Shown: piece after piece, positions 35,056 to 46,800 of the stretch
Numbering within the stretch: position 1 is the stretch's first letter
Layout of the letters: each line of letters begins with the position of its first letter
From: Arachnopeziza araneosa
Taxonomy: Eukaryota; Ascomycota; Leotiomycetes; Helotiales; Arachnopezizaceae
Direction: 5' to 3'
NCBI GenBank assembly: GCA_003988855.1
Contig: QYAI01000021.1
Coordinates: forward strand, 62,001 to 126,000
Length of the DNA stretch: 64,000 bases
Notes under the pieces: model-generated
Database searches by the model: none
Told to the model about the DNA's origin: nothing
What the model saw: the letters and a program-made list of their open reading frames with translations, nothing else
Program-made: the position numbers and the translations under genes

Positions 35056-36715
35056 ATGGCTTCTCACACTCCAGCTGTTGTCATGGACAAGTAAGCCCCT
35101 CCTTCGAAGTTTTGAGTATGTTCACTGCTAATAGATAGCTGCCAGTGGCACCGGTTTCTCCAAGCTTGGTATGTCAATAAAAATTCTGCCTTTCATATTC
35201 TCTGACAGGATCGATCAGGTTTCGCTGGCAACGATTCTCCATCCTTTGTATTCCCAACAGCTATTGCAACGAAAGGTCCTGCAGGCGGAAGTGGAGGTTC
35301 TGGATCTGGCAGGCCCGCGGTTGCCAATAAGCCATCATACCTTACTGGCGGTGCGGGACCTGGAGGACATCTCTCCATGAAGCGTGGGACCGAAGATTTG
35401 GATTTCTTCATCGGCGATGAAGCCCTTGCTGCTGCGAATGGACCGGGTATGTCTGGAATATTTTATATAGGACAACCTTCTAACTATTCTAGGTTACGGT
35501 ATACACTATCCTATTCGCCATGGGCAAGTTGAAAACTGGGTATGTCTTGCGCGGCTATTGTGAGAGGACGGCTAACATGGCTAGGATCATATGGAGAGAT
35601 TTTGGTCAAATTCAATATTCAAATACCTACGCGTAGAACCAGAGGACCACTACTTCCTCCTTACTGAGCCTGTAAGATGCTCTATGATTCTGTAAACATT
35701 TCCTCAGCTGACCGTTGGGATGCAGCCCCTTAACCCTCCCGAGAACCGTGAAAATACAGCAGAAATCATGTTTGAATCATTCAATTGTGCTGGCCTTTAC
35801 ATCGCCGTCCAAGCAGTCCTTGCACTTGCAGCATCGTGGACTTCGTCCAAAGTATCCGATCGATCCTTGACGGGAACCGTCATAGACTCTGGCGATGGAG
35901 TTACTCACGTTATTCCAGTTGCAGAAGGATACGTCATTGGATCCTCAATCAAGTCAATTCCCATTGCTGGACGAGATATCACCTACTTCGTGCAATCCTT
36001 ACTTCGAGATCGAGGCGAGCCTGATTCTTCTCTCAAGACGGCCGGGGAGATCAAAGAAGAGTACTGTTATGTTTGCCCAGATATTGTCAAGGAGTTTTCG
36101 CGTTTCGACCGAGATCCAAGCCGGTTTGCAAAGCACACAATCACTCAGCCTGGTGGACGCAAAGTTACTGTCGATGTCGGATACGAACGTTTCCTTGCGC
36201 CGGAAATTTTCTTCAACCCTGAAATCTACTCTTCAGACTTTTTAACACCACTTCCAACAGTAGTTGACGGGGTCATTCAATCATCTCCTATTGATGTTCG
36301 GAGAGGTCTGTACAAAAATATTGTGCTATCTGGTGGTAGCACTCTATACAAAGACTTCGGTCGTAGATTGCAACGTGATATTAAGCACCTGGTTGACGCA
36401 AGAATCAGAGCAAGCGAAGCCCGTAGCGGAGGCGCAAGAAGTGGTGGCTTGGAAGTTCAGGTCATCTCCCATAAGCGACAACGGCACGGCCCATGGTTCG
36501 GGGGAAGTTTACTGGGGCAAACACCAGAGTTCAGGAGTTATTGCCACACCAAAGCAGAGTATGACGAGATAGGGTAAGTTCTTTCCTTTGCTATTTGTGA
36601 AGTTCAGATTTGAGTTTGATTTGAATCATGTTGGGATGTTGAACTTCACTGACTCAATTACAGTCCTTCGATTGTAAGAAGGTTTGCTCTGTTAGGCGGG
36701 CCAGGAGGATCATAG
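35056..36715 (+). CDS. ARP3: actin-related protein 3 (ARP2/3 complex), 439 aa
   Basis: Seven exons (35056-35090, 35146-35168, 35219-35446, 35493-35539, 35585-35671, 35726-36573, 36664-36715) total 440 codons including stop. The spliced start MASHTPAVVMDNGTGFSKLG is the actin phosphate-1 loop, split over exons 1-3. Further marks are YGIHYPIRHGQVENWDHMER, the phosphate-2 loop TVIDSGDGVTHVIPV, and NIVLSGGSTLYKDFG. An ARP3-type insert (GPAGGSGGSGSG) follows the first beta sheet. The end reads GPSIVRRFALLGGPGGS. Together with ARP2 it nucleates branched actin at endocytic patches and tips. Introns are 45-90 bp, and exon 2 is only 23 bp. All joins are in frame and restore conserved text. Confidence 0.98.
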
Positions 36716-38166
36716 ACAATGGCGAAGGTCGGTCGGAAATTTCTCAGATGATGCGTTACACAATCGGGCGGGTAACTGCTGGCGCCTGTGAATGCCAATG
36801 GCGTGAGAAGGGAACCGTCTAAATTAGCCATGTTTCGTTGACGAAAATGATAGAAAAGGGCAAAAGCCACATGAATATGAAAAAGTCTATGGCATTAAAT
36901 TTTTGGCAGACTAGACTGTCAAGTGCAAGAATATTCCATTTTCAAGTAATTATGAAGCCTGTTCCGACGCAAGCGCTTGAGTAAGACTACTTCTGCTCGT
37001 TGCTTTTTCCCTTGCGTCTGACTCGGCAACTACATTTGGCCCATATACAAATTATTGTTGCACAAAGGATGCAACATTCATTTTGTTCCCCAAAACATCT
37101 GCAAATAATGTAGCACGGCTTTTTTCTTACCTAGTAATAGCACATATTCCCTACAGCCGGGTACATATCCCGACAGCCTGGAAAGGGGGTCAGTAGGTTC
37201 GATCATGCAGGTCGAATGACGGTGTGAGATCGTGTGAAGGGAGTATGCGGATCAAATGTCGTGGATGCTAGGATGTATGTTTCCGCGAGGAGGTGTGAGG
37301 TTTACTATGTTGGGTATGGAGAATGATGGGTGGATCGGGGTTAATGCTGAGGGACCAGCACGGGTTGCTGCAGTCGCTTTTGTAGGAATGAGTCTACTAC
37401 TAGTTCTGCGCTGCTGAATTTTAGCAGAGAGATGGAGTTGCCATTACATACTACCCGTGACAAAAAATGTTTGTGTTTGAAGTGCTTTTGTTCAATAAGG
37501 TCTCTCTAATAAGTTTACACAGAAGCTGAATCTTTTCTTTTATCTGGAATACAGTATACGACCTTTGTCTTGCAGAACAATATCAGCATTACCATTTCGA
37601 GACTGCAGAAAAACCTCCGGATGTCGGGCGACTAATACCAGCCGATTAGGTAAACATATATGGTCTATACATATCGATGCTGTGCAACTTAAGATTTTTG
37701 CAATAGGCATTCTTACTTTGAGTAACCTTCCTTTCAACTCAGCTCTCCTCTTACAGTCTCTTGACTAATCAGTGTGTTTTGAGTTAGGATTTCGACCATG
37801 TCACAACAATCACAAACCACCGTTAACAAATATACCAAAATATGTTAAGAAAGACCTAATCCTATAGTGACTACAGGTATTTGATTAACAAATGGGTCAA
37901 CGTCGGAGTTTAATGTCACGTTCTCGCCTATTTATCTGAATACTTTTTTTGGATTTGGCTTCTTCCCTCTTTAAATCACTCCAAATCTTTGGACGAAGAA
38001 CTCCTTTTCCCATTTCATCGGTCAAGGAAGTTTGTCCTTCACGATCCTGGTCGTCCTAGTCTTCTATCAAGATCTTCCAACATAGAAACTAACACACTCG
38101 TCGAGGTAAACAGTTCTTGGTCAACTTGGGCCAGAAAACTAACGCGTCGAGTCAGAATCGGTCAAG
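36716..38166. other. intergenic, no supported gene
   Basis: 3' flank of ARP3 and 5' flank of the mpaB-type oxygenase gene. AT-rich around 37440-37970. No ORF with domain content; a frame at 37989-38261 lies in the likely leader and is not called. Confidence 0.5.
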
Positions 38167-40390
38167 ATGTTGGCAGAGATCATCAACAAGATGGCTCTAG
38201 CCACTTTCTTTTTACTCCTCCCTGGATTCTACATATTCTCACCAACTTCGCTTACTGTTAAGGCCCAGAGCGTCGTTGTTCTCATGACTATCGCTAGCTA
38301 TGTCTTTGACCCCGAGGGTGTCAAGAGCGTATTGTCTTCAAGTGGTGCTTATATCTCTAGTCATCCTATCAAGATTGCCCTTCTAGCACTTGCCATTGGC
38401 GCCCCACTTAGATATCTCCAACAAAAGGTCCGCTACGCTCGTCTGAATGCCATCAAGATGAAATATGGATTCACAGATGATCCTGAGAGCTTCAAGACTA
38501 TGACAATTGAACAAGCTCAAGAAATTGAGACTAACCTTGCGGAATGGGAGTTTCCTCGCCTCTGGCAATTTGCATGGGTCTCTGATTTCATCCGAGTAAG
38601 TGAGTGAATTACGCTTAAGAGTATATCATTAACCACTCCAGACTGTTACCGATCCCGGTGTTTCCCGAGCACTTGTCAAGTCCGGTCATATGGTTAATGA
38701 TGATCCTATGATTGAGCATGAGCGCCTGCAGGCTACTATACATTTGATGAGTGGATTCCTGGCATACAAGATTAAGTCTCCGCTGCACAGCCTTGTTATG
38801 GCTAGACTCAACGAGCATGTAAGTTCTATTTCATTCAGCTATTGGCCAATCAAGTCCGCATTATGGAATAACAATGCAATGCATCTATGTTCTTCAAAAT
38901 GCTTCAGCTAAGTGGTTAAGCGGAGGTGGAGATCTGGCTGTGACGTGCCGCTTCATCTGCAGGATCTTGTACAACCAACTTAGCGTTAGTCGGATCTGAT
39001 TTTTAAGACTGTTGCCTCTTGTACAAGCCGACTTGAATCCCTGCGTTTGTGGTGCAAATTTGTCCCTCTAAGCCTACTGCTGCTATGAGATTGCACATCT
39101 TCTCTCGTGATATTATGGAGTCCAGAAACGGAACTGACATTTTCAGCATCATCGATATGGCGCTTGGATTAATAGTGACGACGTCCTCTATTTGATCATC
39201 CATCTTGGTTTCAATCCCGTTACTTGGGTCAATCGCTTCGGCTACCGTAAGCTAGAAACTTTCGAAATTCAAGCCAAGTAGGTTCTCGCTATCATCCTAA
39301 CATTTATCGTGCTAATATCAAATAGCTGGCTGCTTTGGCGCGAAATTGGCTGTCGCATGGGTCTTAAATATATCCCATTGACCATTGAACAGGCTGCAGA
39401 ATGGCGAAAAGTAGGTCCAATGGTCAGCACAGTGAAATACAAGTGTACTGATATCTCAGAATTTTGAGAAGAACTGCCGTTGGGTTGAGGAAGATAACTG
39501 GACTGCTGGTATGTCTATGTTGAACGAGATCATATATTCGATTCCCGAAACATTCAAGCCTTTCACTCGAAAGCTTGTGGCTTCTGTACTGGATTGGGAT
39601 ATGTAAGAGCCCTGAACTTCGTAGGCTATCTGCTAATCTTTTCCAGTGTCTACTTCTGTCATTTGGATAGACTCCATCCATCACCAGTTCTCCGCAGCAT
39701 TGCCTTCGACATTTTTCATTTATGTGGTTGGTGGATTCGTAACTTCGGCATGCCGCGATTGAGTCCATACCAGCGGGTCCCTTATGCCCCTAATGAGAAG
39801 ACTGTAAGATTTCCCATGCATGGATAAGATAGACCTAACACTATTGAAAGGGTCTCTTTGGCTTCCTTCATACTCCATACGATACTCTCCCATTCTATCA
39901 AGAAGCAAGCTTCTGGAATCTATGGGGCTATGGTGCCCTGATTCGCCGTGCCCGTGGCTTTCCTGCCCCAAGCAATATCTTTCACAGCGGTACCACCATT
40001 GAAGCCATGGGTCTTGCCCAAGACAATCCAGAGACTCAAGCCACAGTCGAAGACAAGATTCGTCAGAATGCTGCAGTGCTTATTAATGCTCCTTATGGTT
40101 TCCGTCCCGCGGTTGGTTACCAATACGGACGTTTGTTAGCTCCAGTTGATGGTCCTGAATATGGTTTGCCCATGAACAAGTTTAACGAGGCCACACCTAT
40201 CATTCCTGGCGGCAGCGAGCGTTTTGAGAAGCAACATGAGCGTCGTGCGCCAGGATTCTCCAAGCTCAATATCATTGAGAGCCCTGATGATGTCAACCAC
40301 TTTGATGCTAACGAGGCATATGGAGCCAAGGTAAACAGAGTCCATCCAACCCCCGTGCAGTCCATTCCTGTTATCAAAGCTATGACCTAA
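38167..40390 (+). CDS. mpaB/Lcp-type oxygenase (DUF2236), membrane-anchored, 553 aa
   Basis: Seven exons (38167-38595, 38642-38818, 39147-39277, 39326-39410, 39460-39602, 39647-39803, 39851-40390) total 554 codons including stop. Two hydrophobic segments near the N-terminus (about 9-45 and 60-80) suggest an ER anchor. The DUF2236 core has HERLQATIHLMSGF, where R-x3-T matches the Arg/Thr pair known near the haem of latex-clearing protein, then ARLNEHHHRYGAW, WVNRFGYRKLETFEIQA, WREIGCRMGLKYIPLT and EEDNWTA. The C-terminal 150 residues are an extension with WGYGALIRRARGF. The family includes MpaB, which cleaves a prenyl side chain in mycophenolic acid synthesis. No biosynthetic cluster is seen here, so the substrate is open. 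Intron 2 is 328 bp, about six times the local norm. Confidence 0.7.
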
Positions 40391-40870
40391 TTTTCGAGGG
40401 GCTCTGGGTTGTGGTCACCGGATACGTCTAGCATAATATCGTATGGGATGGAGGTTGTTACTGTGAATCTGGCATCTGGCGTCCATTCTAGGCGATCCAC
40501 TGTAGCAATTTTTTACTTTGCAATATGATGGCTTTCAGGGCTTTGGGAAAGACATTATGCAGATAGACTAATAAAAAAGGACTTGATCCCAGCAAATGGA
40601 TTGGCGTGAAATACTCCATAACACATGACCAAGCGAACAAGACATAGGCCGGTAGGTACCACCTAGGTAGTTGATGCTAGGACTATGGGTGGTTTAAAAA
40701 AGGGGAAGTCCGGGGGTAGCCGAATTGCGGGGGCGGGTTTCAACGGGTTAAGAAGTCTCGTTTGGTCTTGTCGAATTCAAACCATCAAATCTGATGCTCT
40801 GATCTCGAAATCCCAATTGCTGACCGACTTCATGTCGAAAGCATCTTTCATTCTCTTTGAATAATACGCC
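40391..40870. other. intergenic between tandem plus-strand genes
   Basis: Holds the oxygenase 3' end and the BCKDH E1-alpha promoter. A CCTAGGTAGTTGATGCTAGGACTATGG stretch near 40660 and a G-rich tract at about 40700-40740 stand out, with no gene. Confidence 0.45.
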
Positions 40871-42308
40871 ATGAGAACTTCTCGATTACGGCTAGTCCGC
40901 AGACCCTCAACCATCTCATCCCAGTACCTGCTCCAGCAGAGATGGTCTTCATCCTTATCCCAGAAACCCGGGGCGGCGGGGTTAGTATTCCAGAGTCTTT
41001 CCAATATCGCATGTTGACCATAGACAGAATTCGGTTCCCAGGTGCAGTCGACAGCAAGTTCACCTCCGCCCTCTCTTTCGAGCACCCCTCCACCTACCCC
41101 GCAATCCCAACATACCGAGCCATGAGCCCTGAAGGAGATATAATCGACAGCTCCATTACCCCGGCATCCGATTCCTTGGCCCTTGAGATGTATCACAACA
41201 TGTTATCTGTGTCCATTATGGACGTGGTTATGTTCGATGCCCAGCGCCAGGGTCGGTTATCATTTTATATGACCGGCCAGGGGGAGGAAGGTACTTGTGT
41301 TGGGTCTGCAAGTGCTCTGGAGATGGATGATGTAGTGTTTTGTCAGTATAGAGAAGCGGGCGTGTTTAAACAAAGGGGATTCACGTTTGAGGATTTCATG
41401 AGTCAACTTTTCGCAAATAGGAAAGACGCAGGGAAGGGAAGGAATATGCCGGTGCATTATGGGAGTAAGAAGTTAAACATTGTAGGAGTTTCCGTCTTGG
41501 ACTTCTTTAAGAATTGCTTACTGATATAAAGTAGCATACCATCTCCTCTCCATTAGCAACTCAGATTCCACATGCCTCGGGAGCAGCTTATGCTCTCAAG
41601 CTCCAACGCCTTACGAATCCCAATATTCCGCCTCGAATAGTAGCTTGCTACTTTGGCGAAGGCGCCGCCAGTGAAGGCGACTTTCATGCTGCACTCAATA
41701 TAGCAGCGACGCGCTCTTGTCCTGTCATCTTCATCTGTCGGAACAATGGGTATGCTATTAGCACTCCTACATTGGAACAATACCGAGGCGATGGAATCGC
41801 CAGCCGAGGAATGGGCTACGGAATCGATACCATTCGTGTAGATGGAAACGATATTCTCGCTGTACGAGAGGTCACGAAACGAGCACGTGAACTAGCGCTA
41901 AAGGATGGGGGACGCCCAGTCTTGATTGAGGCTATGTCATATCGAATATCTCACCATAGCACAAGTGATGATTCTTTTGCTTATCGTGCGAGGGTCGAGG
42001 TTGAAGATTGGAAGAGGAGAGATAATCCGATTACTAGACTAAGGAAGTATTTAGAGAAGAAGGGGCTGTGGGATGAAGAGAAAGAAACTGCGGCGAGAGG
42101 ACGGCTACGGAAAGAGCTGCTCAAAGCATTTTCTGAGGCGGAGAAGGAGAAAAAACCTCCGCTGAGGAGTATGTTTGAGGATGTTTACGAGGAGATCACA
42201 CCGGAGACTACGGCGCAGATGGTGGAGTTGAAGGGACTGTTGGAAAGATATCCTGAGGAGTACGACGTTTCTGAATTCGAGGGTGGTATTGAGAGCTTAA
42301 GAAAATAG
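40871..42308 (+). CDS. branched-chain 2-oxoacid dehydrogenase E1 alpha, mitochondrial, 445 aa
   Basis: Three exons (40871-40980, 41028-41481, 41535-42308) total 446 codons including stop. The first 35 residues (MRTSRLRLVRRPSTI...) are Arg/Ser-rich, as in a mitochondrial targeting peptide. The core starts IRFPGAVDSKFTS and contains PTYRAMSPEGD, the TDP-binding segment YFGEGAASEGDFHAALN...NNGYAIST, and RNMPVHYGSKKLNI|HTISSPLATQIP across intron 2. The regulatory loop SYRISHHSTSDDSFAYR keeps the His and Ser that BCKDH kinase targets in animals. It decarboxylates keto acids of Leu, Ile and Val. Intron 1 has a GTTAGT donor. It is the alpha subunit only; the beta subunit is not in the window. Confidence 0.96.
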
Positions 42309-43830
42309 AATGAACTCTTGGGGGAAAGGCGCATAAAAGGGCAATTCTGCCAGCATCTAAGAAGACACATCTATGGTAGAGATACTTTTTCTAAGTCATA
42401 AAATAGCTTGTACATATATTAAATCTAGAGTCGCATCAAGAAATAAAGCCCGGAATAATCTTGGCACTGTTTTCAGTCCACTGAAGTATTTCTACTGAAC
42501 AAAAATAAGCCCAACCTTTTGCTAAATCATCTTATCCATCCCACTATTAGCATCAAATGGTAGCAATTAGAACCGAAGAACCTTCTGTAATGAGGAACGC
42601 ATGAAAATATATTGTACACGTGTTGTAAGAAAAAATTAAGAATCAGTCACACTTATTTCACATGAAATTTTCTCAAAACACGGCAAAGTATACAGGTAAT
42701 TAAAGCACACCCACACTCCCTCGTCTAGAGAAATTGTGGCTGTCCCAGAAACTTCTGTGGAACCACGTCACGAATTTGATGGAACAAAGCACAAATTTCA
42801 TTCTGAACATAGAAGGTGATGGAAGGGGATGACGTTACTCATTATTTCGAGTCCAAGAAAAGTCAACTTTGTCTGGCAAATAAAATCAACCATTGCGCTC
42901 TGTCACTTTGTGCCTCCCATATTTCACTGTGTGGCAAGAGTGGCTGAGGATGACGGCTTGAAAACAAATCTTCGTCAATCCAAAGCCAATTGGTATTCTT
43001 TAATGGAATTTCATGGTAAGGTGACTTTAAATGATGTTCTTTCACATCGTTCGACAAAAGGTCAAGCGCAAACAGTGTTGCAGGTGATTCGAGGTTGTAA
43101 GTAGCGAGTAGAGATGGATGCTTCGAGCAGAGTTTTTCTAATTGAAAGAATATCCAACTAAGAACAATACCAATGTCGATAAGAATAAGCTTAAGTACTG
43201 TGAATAACTAAGCAAACCTTAAATTCATCTCGCTGTCGTGGATGTTTGAGGGTTAGGCTTGAGGGACACGTCATTATCTAAAGCTATTTCCGTCTCGGAA
43301 TTCCTTTCAAGAGGAATGTAATGAGGAACAATTGAAAAAACCAAGCCTTTGAAAAACCTTTCTCGAACACTTGAGCTCTTGAACACTTGATCTGATTGTG
43401 GTCTTGCCATTTAAGAAAGACTGGCAAAGGCTGAAGGAAGGCTGAGATTCGCTATCGGCTGCTTTAGCAGGCGGGCCTTTGCCGCCATTGACTCTTTTAG
43501 CGAGGGCCATATCATAACGCAGAGCCACAAGAGAGCCTGACGGCAACCTCCCAACATCTATCTCCTTCGACCTGCCAAACAGAACCTTCCGATCAATAAA
43601 ATCTGCGAACTGTAAAGAATCTGCCACCAAATGGCGTGAGCCGATGGATCAACGAATGAGCTCTTCATCAGTCTTCGATACCGAAAGCAGAACAGTCTCG
43701 AACGCAACTTCCAGGTACAAATTCACCTTGAGCCTCTTACCTCCTTCTTAATCCCTTTGACTTTTACAACCTCTCATTGCAAAGTCGATCTGCCACAACT
43801 TTATCAGTTGTTCTTCAGAAATAAGTACTC
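42309..43830. other. intergenic, no supported gene
   Basis: 3' flank of the dehydrogenase (AATAAA at 42442-42447, about 135 bp past the stop) and the UFD4 promoter. A minus-strand frame at 43307-43630 has no ATG and no domain. Confidence 0.5.
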
Positions 43831-46800
43831 ATGCCTCCCAGCAGCAGGATTACCAGGGCATCGGCTGCAAGACAAGCAGTCGGCTCTTCAGAGACCTCAA
43901 GTACCTCTGCAGCAGCTTCTACACCCGCACCGCCGACTCGAACGCCGGCGTCATCAAGAAAACGCAAAGCACCAGCTCGTGACTCAAGTCCAGCTGCCGA
44001 ACCAGAACCTACCAAGAGTTCATCTTCTAGACGTTCTAAACGCCAGAAGGTTGCAGGCGAACCCGAACACCCCCCCTCTATACCTGCCCCAGTTGCACCT
44101 GCACGTCGAAGAAAAGGCAAAACTCCTGCGGTTATGTCGAGTCCTAGGTACGTTGTGTTTCGAGCTCCGTAACACAGTGCTAATGTCTTAAGTGATTCTG
44201 CTGGCCCCTCAAATGAACCGCCGGTCACATCAACTGGGCCTCCAAAACGCAAATCATCTAGAAACAAGAAGGGAGGACAGGGTAGGTTCCCAAACCTTTA
44301 ATTGGATAGCTATGCCTTAAAACTAACTACCTGCAATACAGATTCGTCTATTAATACACCAAGTTCCAGCCGCCGATCGAAGAAGACCAATACTGGCAAC
44401 AAGGACGGCGATGCTACTTTAGACAACGATGATAAACCTCCACCCCCCGCAGATGACGATGACGGAAGCGATGATAACGGGGATGAGGATATGGCACGAG
44501 AGTACGATGAAGATGAAGATCCTTTCGGAGGGTTTGGTGGCCCTGGAGGACCACCACATGGACTGTCCAGCACCTTACGAGCATTGACTGGCATGATGTC
44601 GGGTGTTTCTTCAAGATTGCGTGACATCTTGAATAATCTAAAGCAAAAAGATGATCCATCAGTGCAATTGATTGCCTTGCAGGAGCTATCTGAGATCTTG
44701 CTTGTATCTACGGAAGATAACCTATCAGGGCACTTTTCTCCGGACGCTTTTGTCAAGGAGCTTGTTGTTTTAATGCAGCCAGCGGAATTCGGAGAAGACA
44801 ACCCGGAAATGATGCTGCTTGCGTGTCGTTGCTTGGCAAATTTAATGGAGGCCTTGCCAGCTAGTACAGCCAACGTGGTCTATGGCGGTGCAGTTCCTGT
44901 CCTCTGCTCAAAGCTTTTGGAGATAAATTTCATAGACTTGGCAGAACAAGCTCTTAGCGTAAGCTGGCAAAATCTCCTTCAGCCCCTTCTGCTAACTTGA
45001 TATTAGACTCTCGAGAAAATCTCAGTCGAGTATCCTACATCAATTGTTCGAGAAGGGGGTCTCACAGCATGTTTGACTTACCTTGACTTTTTTGCGACCA
45101 GTACCCAACGAACCGCTGTCACGACGGCGGCTAATTGCTGCCGCAATATTCCTGAAGACTCGTTCCCCGTTATCAAAGATGTCATGCCTATTCTTTTAAA
45201 TGTCCTTAGCTCGAACGACCAAAAAGTCGTCGAACAAGGCTCCTTATGTGTGTCTCGAGTCGTTGAGAGCTTTAGATATCACCCAGATAAGCTTGAAGAA
45301 CTTGTCAGTACCGACTTGCTCAGAGCTATCCTCCGCCTCTTACTCCCTGGTACTACGAACCTGATTGGCCCCAATATCCACACTCAATTCCTACGTGTAC
45401 TCGCATTTACGGCCAAGGCCAGTGCGAACTTGTCCACTGAACTATTCAAAATGAACGTGGTTGAAACCTTGTACCAAATCCTTACGGGTGTCTCCCCACC
45501 TGGCCCGAACGAAGATGTTGCTTCAAAATTGGACAGCGTTGTTATCATGCAGGCTTTGATCCATAGACCGCGAGAGCAAGTCATTGAAACATTGAACGTT
45601 ATTTGTGAACTGCTTCCCGGCCTGCCTAGAGAACGGTCCCTATCATTTGATGATATTACCGACATTGATGCAGCTAGTCCTCCTGACGTATCCCCCTCTG
45701 GTTCTCGAAAGCAGTCATCTAATGAGAAGCGACTCGAACTTCTCGAGGGTTGCAAGGATGAAGTAAAACGCTTTGCCATCATTCTCTTCCCAACACTTAC
45801 GGATGCTTTCTCAAGTACTGTGAATCTAAGCGTAAGGCAGAAGGTTTTAACAGCCCAGATCAAGATGCTCTCCAATCTTGACAAAGACATTTTGTTAGAT
45901 GCTCTTCGATCGGTCCCATACGCATCGTTTCTGGCAGCAATCCTCTCACAGCAAGATCATCCAAGTCTCGTCAATTATGCTCTCCAGGCAGCAGAATTAC
46001 TTTTGGCTCGACTAGATGATATCTATCGTTACCAATTCTATCGCGAAGGAGTTATTGCTGAGATTGCAAAACTCGCAACTTCTAATATTACCGATAAGCC
46101 TGACGTTGCAGACTCCACAATGACCGAGGTAGCTGATGCTTCTATTCCGATTGAAACCGCCAAGGTCTCTGAGAAGCAAGAGCGTGGTGATGAACGTGGT
46201 GACGATGATTCCTCAGATGATGATAACGATGATGAAAATGAAAATGATGATATTCCCGATGATATTAGTCCATCTCCTGCGAGTTCTCGAGGATCAACCA
46301 TGTCTATGGATGGTCCTTCGCATAGAGTACCTTCGGATCCCATCAGTATGAAACAACTTATTGCTCAGCGTGCCAAGAAGTTCTTGGATGTTCATGAGAA
46401 CGAGAAGACAAGCAAAGCAATGAAGAAGAAAGCAACAAAGATCCTTACAAGCCTCCAAACTCTGGCATCGGAAATTGAGGCTCATTATTTGCACCAGGTT
46501 CCTGGGAACGGAATTGCTCTTTTTACAACTCTTGCTTTATATTTCGATGGAGATGTCTTGGAGAGCGTTACTAGCGCCGAATTACTCAACTCAGAGGTAG
46601 TCCGAGTCTTACTTGATGTATTCAACAACCCTGATGAGCGATTGAGCAACGATGCTCGTTCAGCATTCTTAGAAGTCTTCATGGGTCGCACAATTACGAA
46701 GAAATCCATGACTTCAAGCACTGAATCTCCAGCAACTCCATTCAGCATGCTCATTCACAAACTGCAAGACTTGCTGAGCCGCTCAGAGCATTTTGAAGTT

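Noticed and set aside
37197..37206. GGTTCGATC resembling a tRNA B-box
   Set aside because: No A-box at the right distance and no cloverleaf can be folded from the flanks.
43307..43630. 107-codon minus-strand ORF before UFD4
   Set aside because: No ATG start and no domain; the region is the likely UFD4 promoter.
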